The translations under genes were made by a program, and so were the position numbers. Of a DNA stretch of 64,000 nucleotides, positions 61,301 through 64,000 are shown piece after piece (position 1 is the first letter of the stretch; every line of letters starts with the position of its first letter). Location of the stretch: assembly GCF_041154745.1 (NCBI RefSeq), contig NZ_AP031573.1:3410001-3474000 (forward strand), written 5' to 3'. Source of the stretch: Flavobacterium sp. CFS9. Lineage in GTDB: Bacteria; Bacteroidota; Bacteroidia; Flavobacteriales; Flavobacteriaceae. The notes under the pieces are model-generated. The model saw nothing but the letters and a program-made list of their open reading frames with translations, was not told the origin of the DNA and made no database searches.

Positions 61301-62153
61301 AGAATTGTTTACTAACTTCTTTTCACGAGCGGCATTTCAGGCAGTAGCTCATGGTACCTTTCAGGGAAGCATGACCGCAATTTCAGGAGGTAAATTCTGG
61401 AGTGGTTTTGCTGCCGGAGCCCTAAGTAGTGTTGCTTCTAGCCTTTGGAGTGGAGGATCAAGTATGAGTGAAGTAGGTAAAAATGGTGCTGCAGTAGCGA
61501 ATACCGGAATGAGCGGCCTTGGAGGAAGTTTTGCAAATTCGGGATTGGGTATGATTGCTTTTGGAACTGTTTCAGGAGGAACTGGTGCAGCACTTACAGG
61601 AGGCAATTTCTGGCAAGGGGCTGTAACAGGGTTAGTGGTTAGTGGGCTGAATCATTTTGTGCATGAGATTAAAGAAAGTACAAGTTTGCGACAAAAGATT
61701 GAAAATGGTGGACTAAATCCCGATGCTAAACCGGAAATGACATCGGAATTTATCACTGAAACATTGAATCCAAAAGTAGAAGGACTTCAAACCTCGTATG
61801 AGGCTGGCGGTAAACCAAGTTTTATATTTTCTGATGGAACAAGTGAGAATGTAGCTGAACATAATTTGTCAAGTACTAACAGAATAACCATATATGAAAA
61901 AAACGCTAAGAGTATATATCGTTTAGTGAGTTCATTATTTCATGAGTATAGACATGCTTACCAAATCGTTACTCATTTTTATTCGAGAGCTCAGAATATT
62001 TATGGACCATTAGGACCAGAAGGGGTGTATTCTAAACTAAGAGCTTTAATAGAATGGGATGCGTACAATTATCAAATAAATGTTGGTGGTGAAGTTGATG
62101 GTTTTATTTTTGGACAAAGAGATTTAATGAAAAAATATTTTGAAGGTAAATAA
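55350..62153 (+). CDS. SpvB/FG-GAP/YD/RHS polymorphic toxin with HEXXH tip
   Basis: 2,267 residues from the ATG at 55350, which starts a signal peptide (FYLFILIIITNLTFSQ). Residues about 20-320: SpvB/TcdB-type domain (INLTYSSGIRGGIAGQGWSI). About 325-690: five calcium-binding FG-GAP words such as GDFDGDGRLDF and GDFNGDGKAD. About 1080-1800: YD repeats. About 1810-1925: the RHS core, with DYQGTILAVTD, GRLYDPKLHRFLQPD and NPLKYTDPSGE. A Gly/Ala-rich hydrophobic stretch follows (1928-2110), then the junction GGNFWQGAVTG...NHFVHEI. The tip of about 150 residues contains FHEYRHAYQ (His2198-His2202), a zinc-protease HEXXH, with Glu2235 as possible third ligand. RHS shells enclose and deliver C-terminal toxins. 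The target and route (Sec plus T9SS partner) are inferred. Confidence 0.9.
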   Translation: MRQFYLFILIIITNLTFSQNFTDTKGELQISASGTAIYTLPIATPPSIKSVAPIINLTYSSGIRGGIAGQGWSINSISAISRIATRRDIDGFVDGVDFDDNDKLALDGQRLLIKTGTYWANGSTYETEYKNNTKIELKIEGSITYFIVTAPDGSRSWYGSKSSGSLQNSVSLNAWYIVHFEDVNGNFIDYNYKTVTYNSSNQLYIDNIAFSGNTAAGIAAQNKISFNYRNSKRIERDYLKGVPVYATQILDNIQVYANNGIFRTYKLTHTEDGQLGYERVSSIKEINAQNEESNPVEFKYDSSPVNQERTEKEYTNNLEFDKTDLAGDFDGDGRLDFIVDRKMFTKLFEGNSGNTPITMPFYASSGKTFAATTLTDNKINQFNSIIDPEENLDYVTFKYYNLVGGSVNLVHSKSVAISNIVINEIQCSTGGGGGETSRMSKSSNTTTEFPTLVNLNNQYIEGDFNGDGISDVIVLQFHQVDHYGMDSPCIGPGGEALNCNCILKSTSIGSCISRAYFVNLNPNASTEFNTKDFVSLPEFTFCNETEKRFIGDFNGDGKADILIVNKTTKNYRIVSIRQLTVAPWAAVEVIGTGNLDQFSDTKQMPLGDFNGDGKVDVMLPTSEGGSGDINWNIYYSNGNTSGGEFFTKENLNIVEYWPDTKTHYNTQRHWSNYYAMDINKDGKSDLVRVWRKFYKESWTINNHDTEWQVTGFANNIGTVNGTVFNLTYDSGVIHSNSPDVPIPINSNFKYNGANTDLVFVRGHYNKIEYYQFNKNVDAENRLISVTESNGNIKQTIEYKPMEAADSGLGNSSTDFYSSENGVTYPNIEIIRNPGAYLVSKLTAKINGVSKYQDFRYRGYVSNFNFGTVGFVKTTRSSWYLNSGDAKIWTTQFNDVALKGANTITWTSTDGSTVFNSAPSNLLSTKTNEFAVYTEGGGDAVSSRTIPNTITIQDPVTVGQTYKASGSIIALSKVNDDVAVVYQAPEIILKPGFIASANNNNKFTASPVAASQGGSAPNSNGSVYNVLLTKQTTVDHLTGVKNETSFTYDGTVQSTNYFGLEVRNVSKQYSGATLQGTTTVDTEYDNNPTGVGNAYYVGRPKKINSSKTVYTGDNRTSEEKYTYTGSNLTRTEKKGHNTYPIIEDMSYDSLGNLLTKTVSAPGAPSPPAARTITDEYESTKRFVVKKTDHQGFVTNFEYNALGQVTKSTDYLGVVNDYIYDNWGKVTNTTTQNTAATPLTSAIVYTKLSDGGYTTTTTTNTDGKTITQYDVLGRAVVTTTKGFAVGTMVSKQVVYDGLGRKTKESEPYFSSPGQWTVYEYDYLMRPEKITSPTGKVQSLSYSGLTTTSNDDGKVTTITVDALGNKTQTTDPGGAVNFIYYANGQLKESDYQGNKVSISIDGWGNKVGMTDPSAGTYTYSYDAFGQIKTETTPNGTTAYVYDTAGKTIEKTIVGNNTNSKTTYAYNPATNLITTSTFVNNLEGNSITNSFEYDSYKRVSKTIENTPYATFTKEITYDTFGRADKETATAAIGGKSSSKKLKHTYQNSFPWQIVDDATQQVLWQTNSLNERGQLTNASLGNGIAVNNNYDQYGYASQFKWDRTVTNPGNVMTLTTAFEPKRGNLTNRTNNLFNWNENFTYDELDRLLTYNNAQGQQETQTYDAKGKITQNNLGTYNYTVTGKTYQNNSITLSTQALDYYKNRGTGANSAPKLDLDIAYNTFKSPATIKERGRDGNYIEYLSFTYNDGNDRSTMFYGGGQEDKLFRPLRKHYSGDGTMEIKENRTTGVIEFVTYIGGDGYSAPLVVKSDGTAQNYLYLHRDYQGTILAVTDNSGTIIEKRLFDAWGAILKVQNGVGTDLGLLTVLDRGYTGHEHLQSIGIINMNGRLYDPKLHRFLQPDNFIQDPSNTQNYNRYGYVLNNPLKYTDPSGEYAEIGFLAAVGIGAAIAAVTYTLTALLADVPFSVGGLVKSTFIGAASAAVTFGIGSASTELFTNFFSRAAFQAVAHGTFQGSMTAISGGKFWSGFAAGALSSVASSLWSGGSSMSEVGKNGAAVANTGMSGLGGSFANSGLGMIAFGTVSGGTGAALTGGNFWQGAVTGLVVSGLNHFVHEIKESTSLRQKIENGGLNPDAKPEMTSEFITETLNPKVEGLQTSYEAGGKPSFIFSDGTSENVAEHNLSSTNRITIYEKNAKSIYRLVSSLFHEYRHAYQIVTHFYSRAQNIYGPLGPEGVYSKLRALIEWDAYNYQINVGGEVDGFIFGQRDLMKKYFEGK
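61680..62153 (+). other. toxin tip of the RHS protein (HEXXH metallopeptidase-like)
   Basis: The DNA coding for residues after the NHFVHEI junction, about 158 codons. HEYRH at codons 2198-2202 and Glu2235 suit a gluzincin-type metallopeptidase. The DNA is more AT-rich than the RHS shell, as expected for an exchangeable tip. Confidence 0.6.
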
Positions 62154-62163
62154 TTTTAATAAT

Positions 62164-62826
62164 ATGAAAACATATTTTATTCTTTTTGTTTTGTTTATTT
62201 ATTCTTGCTCTGGAAGTAAAGATAATATTGAATTAGAAATAATTTCTACTAAAATAGAGTTTTCAAAACTTGAAAACGGTAGAATGAAAAATATTATTAC
62301 CTATAAAATTACTAATAATACCTTGTCTGATTATTATTTTAATTCATACAGTCTTTCAAAGTTAACATGGAAGATAAAAGGTTTACAACCTAGTAATGTT
62401 TTCTTTCAAATTTTAGATAAAAATGGTAATCATGCTGAATACAATAGCAAGGAATATTTACCTACTGAAGAATTTAGTACTTGTAAACAAATAAATTATA
62501 CAATGGAAGAGAAGGAGATAAAGGAATTAAATTATTCAATTTCTCCGGATTATAAAAAATTGATTGATAAAAATAATTTTTTCCTTAAACAAGGCGAATC
62601 TAAATATTTTGAGATTCTATACTATTTTCCAGAATCTAATTATTCATCAGTAAATCTTGATAAGAATAAAAAATATTTTTTTAAAATGTTGATTTATAGT
62701 GATAGTACTAATTTTAGAAAAATCTTGTCTAGGCCAATACTTAAAACAATTAGAGAAAATGGTTATAAGGTTTATCATGGAATAATTGAAAGTAAAAATA
62801 GTGTTCCAGTAAAGGTTTTAGAATAG
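62164..62826 (+). CDS. lipoprotein, candidate immunity protein for the RHS tip
   Basis: 220 residues from the ATG at 62164 (an in-frame ATG at 62140 would overlap the RHS gene and lose the signal-peptide start). FVLFIYSCSGS is a lipobox with Cys near residue 15. The mature part is Lys/Asn/Tyr-rich with beta-rich character (IISTKIEFSKLENGRMKNIITYKITNNTLSDYYF). It follows the RHS stop by 10 bases, so it is co-expressed. No known family. A lipid-anchored protein in the periplasm would be in place to block an exported metallopeptidase. Immunity is inferred only from position, anchoring and AT-richness. Confidence 0.75.
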   Translation: MKTYFILFVLFIYSCSGSKDNIELEIISTKIEFSKLENGRMKNIITYKITNNTLSDYYFNSYSLSKLTWKIKGLQPSNVFFQILDKNGNHAEYNSKEYLPTEEFSTCKQINYTMEEKEIKELNYSISPDYKKLIDKNNFFLKQGESKYFEILYYFPESNYSSVNLDKNKKYFFKMLIYSDSTNFRKILSRPILKTIRENGYKVYHGIIESKNSVPVKVLE

Positions 62827-62860
62827 ATGTGACAGGTTTAAATGGGGGAATCATTTTGTA

Positions 62861-62892
62861 TCACATGTAATGTCTAACATGTGACAGTTTTT
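62861..62892 (+). terminator. terminator after the candidate immunity gene
   Basis: TCACATGT (62861-62868) pairs with ACATGTGA (62877-62884) and CAGTTTTTG follows. Confidence 0.7.
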
Positions 62893-62909
62893 GTTTAAGG
62901 ATGTTTTTA

Positions 62910-62917
62910 TATGTTTG
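62910..62917 (+). promoter_or_regulatory. promoter of the 171-residue protein
   Basis: TATGTTTG with a TTG at 62891-62893 and a 16-base spacer, 46 bases before the ATG at 62964. Confidence 0.6.
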
Positions 62918-62963
62918 CCATATTGGGACAAAAAAGTAATAATAAATAGTAGAATCTAGAATC

Positions 62964-63479
62964 ATGAAATCAATAATTACCACCTTATTTTTAGTAGTAT
63001 CCGTATCAGTGTTCTCGCAACAACTCAGTTACAGAAGCGGAGGAGTTGTTTACAACGAGACTGAAAACAAAAAGCTATCATCCAATGTGGTTCGTGCCTA
63101 TTTGGACACTAATGCGGAAGCATTGTCACTTTATAATGCGGGGCGTAACAAAAAAACATGGGGCAATGTACTTTTCTATGGAGGTAGCGGCCTTGTGGTT
63201 GCCAATTTAATAGTGGGTTTAACTCAGGATAATACCACGGTGTCCTATGCGAGTAATGGTTACGGACCTACAGTTAAGTCTGAACCTACCAGTTTTACAG
63301 CTGCGATTATTGGAGGAGCCATGATTATCGCCTCTATCCCCATTAAAATAGGGTATACCAGAAAGATTAAATCTGCCATTGCGAAATATAATGAAGGTCT
63401 GGTAGAAAATTATAAACCAGGGACTAAAACCACTTTAGTAGCAAGTGGTAATCAAATAGGAGTTAGAATTGAATTTTAA
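62964..63479 (+). CDS. secreted hypothetical with two membrane-like segments
   Basis: 171 residues with a signal peptide (VSVFSQQLS). Two hydrophobic segments (GNVLFYGGSGLVVANLIVGL and FTAAIIGGAMIIASIPIKIGY) separate a Thr/Ser/Tyr-rich loop. Not recognised. Sits between the toxin/immunity pair and a decayed RHS tip, so it may be a passenger or orphan component of the locus. Confidence 0.65.
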   Translation: MKSIITTLFLVVSVSVFSQQLSYRSGGVVYNETENKKLSSNVVRAYLDTNAEALSLYNAGRNKKTWGNVLFYGGSGLVVANLIVGLTQDNTTVSYASNGYGPTVKSEPTSFTAAIIGGAMIIASIPIKIGYTRKIKSAIAKYNEGLVENYKPGTKTTLVASGNQIGVRIEF

Positions 63480-63492
63480 AGGTTTTTTTATA

Positions 63493-63642
63493 GAAGACAA
63501 TTTCTGGCAAGGGGCAGTTACAGGACCTGTAGTTTTCGGATAGAATCATTTTGTACATCAAATTAATAAACCTGAAACAACGGCTACAGGTGTTTATGAA
63601 ACAAGAGTATTTAGGACAGCTGTAATTAATTATCAAAAATAA
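63493..63642 (+). pseudogene. decayed RHS tip junction with a different tail
   Basis: Translation gives EDNFWQGAVTGPVVFG, a stop, then NHFVHQINKPE... and an end at 63642. The RHS protein has GGNFWQGAVTGLVVSGLNHFVHEIKES: the first part is nearly identical and the Leu codon before NHF has become TAG. After the shared NHFVH the sequences differ and the open frame ends 28 codons later. It is a displaced tip cassette or the relic of a former RHS end. Confidence 0.8.
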
Positions 63643-63740
63643 ACTTAGGACACGGTTATTTTAACTGAAAAACTAGTTTATGTCAATTTTTAAACAGAGA
63701 TGTTTTTGATATTAAGTAGCAGTGGAAGCGAAAATAGTTT

Positions 63741-64000
63741 CTAATACTTTTTAAAAGTAGTCCTCCAGAGCAACCAGAATCGTAAGCCGACGTTTTTAAA
63801 AAATAAATTATAATCTTTGATTTGAAAAGTATGTACAATCTCATGATGCACTCTTTTCTGAATTGCAAGATCTTCTTTTTTAGTTTGGTTTAAATGAATG
63901 GCTTTTTTAAGAATTAAATAAGTTGATAAATTCATTTTCCGAAACGTTAACTTTTTATTGTCGTAGAAACTAGAAGTTAATGAATTATCGGAAATTCTTT
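63741..64000 (-). CDS. C-terminal part of an HEXXH protein (cut by window edge)
   Basis: The reverse strand is open from 64000 to a stop at 63741 (about 85 codons), continuing beyond the window; an internal ATG at 63935 is not needed as start. KRVHHEIVHTFQIKDYN contains HEIVH, a zinc-protease HEXXH. The end WLLWRTTFKKY is hydrophobic and basic. It may be a metallopeptidase-like protein; function unknown. Confidence 0.6.
   Translation of the reverse strand, partial: RISDNSLTSSFYDNKKLTFRKMNLSTYLILKKAIHLNQTKKEDLAIQKRVHHEIVHTFQIKDYNLFFKNVGLRFWLLWRTTFKKY

Noticed and set aside
53871..62826. Type VI secretion or Tc-toxin complex
   Set aside because: No VgrG, PAAR, TcA- or TcC-like gene nearby; signal peptides and the T9SS domain point to Sec/T9SS export.

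Overview
The window reads as chromosomal DNA of a Flavobacterium-like member of the Bacteroidota. The signs are low GC, start codons preceded by A-rich leaders rather than Shine-Dalgarno sites, many -7 boxes of the TAnnTTTG type known from Flavobacterium, a type IX secretion (T9SS) sorting domain, a MoxR/DUF58/DUF4129/DUF4350/SpoIIM/RDD island, a PUR/DUF3276 protein, SatD plus DUF3307, and lipoproteins with LxxC lipoboxes. I saw no rRNA, tRNA, transposase, prophage or CRISPR array.

Layout. 1-8.8 kb: end of a lipoprotein gene, an AraC regulator, trmD, a small lipoprotein, a cupin, an MFS carrier, a cyclophilin-FKBP fusion, a c-type cytochrome, a Rnk/GreA-like protein, a likely structured RNA (6S-Flavo candidate), a thioredoxin-like protein, csaA, an RBBP9-type hydrolase and a PUR protein. 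8.8-17 kb: ABC exporter, leucine dehydrogenase, nusB, yajC, a frameshifted YdeI-like gene, pepT and a formylglycine-generating-enzyme family protein. 17-28 kb: pyrD, DUF3307 and satD (with a phased operator array), HMG-CoA lyase, a lipoprotein/outer-membrane barrel pair, guaB, a TIKI/EreA-like secreted protein, a TetX-like flavin monooxygenase under a palindromic operator, and an L,D-transpeptidase. 28-37 kb: S41 protease, nudK, purA, fur, RelA/SpoT, a beta-lactamase-fold hydrolase and a SpoU methyltransferase. 37.5-46.7 kb: a phosphodiesterase-like enzyme and the MoxR island. 46.8-53.6 kb: a secreted hypothetical, a TRIC channel and a four-gene surface-glycan cluster. 53.8-64 kb: a polymorphic-toxin locus.

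The most distinctive part is the last 10 kb. A fibre-like secreted protein and a mini-protein (one YD motif plus a T9SS sorting domain) precede a 2,267-residue SpvB/FG-GAP/YD/RHS protein. Its C-terminal tip carries an HEXXH zinc-protease motif. An AT-rich lipoprotein follows 10 bases later and is the natural candidate immunity protein. Downstream lies a decayed copy of the RHS tip junction with a different short tail, as expected for a displaced toxin-tip cassette. A further HEXXH protein enters from the right edge on the opposite strand.

The second theme is intergenic DNA. Several families of short dispersed repeats recur between genes. Some form terminators or long hairpins, one is a ~123-bp element with inverted ends, and two of the phrases occur in frame inside an aminotransferase gene beside its PLP lysine. 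All family assignments are from reading sequence motifs; no database search was run.
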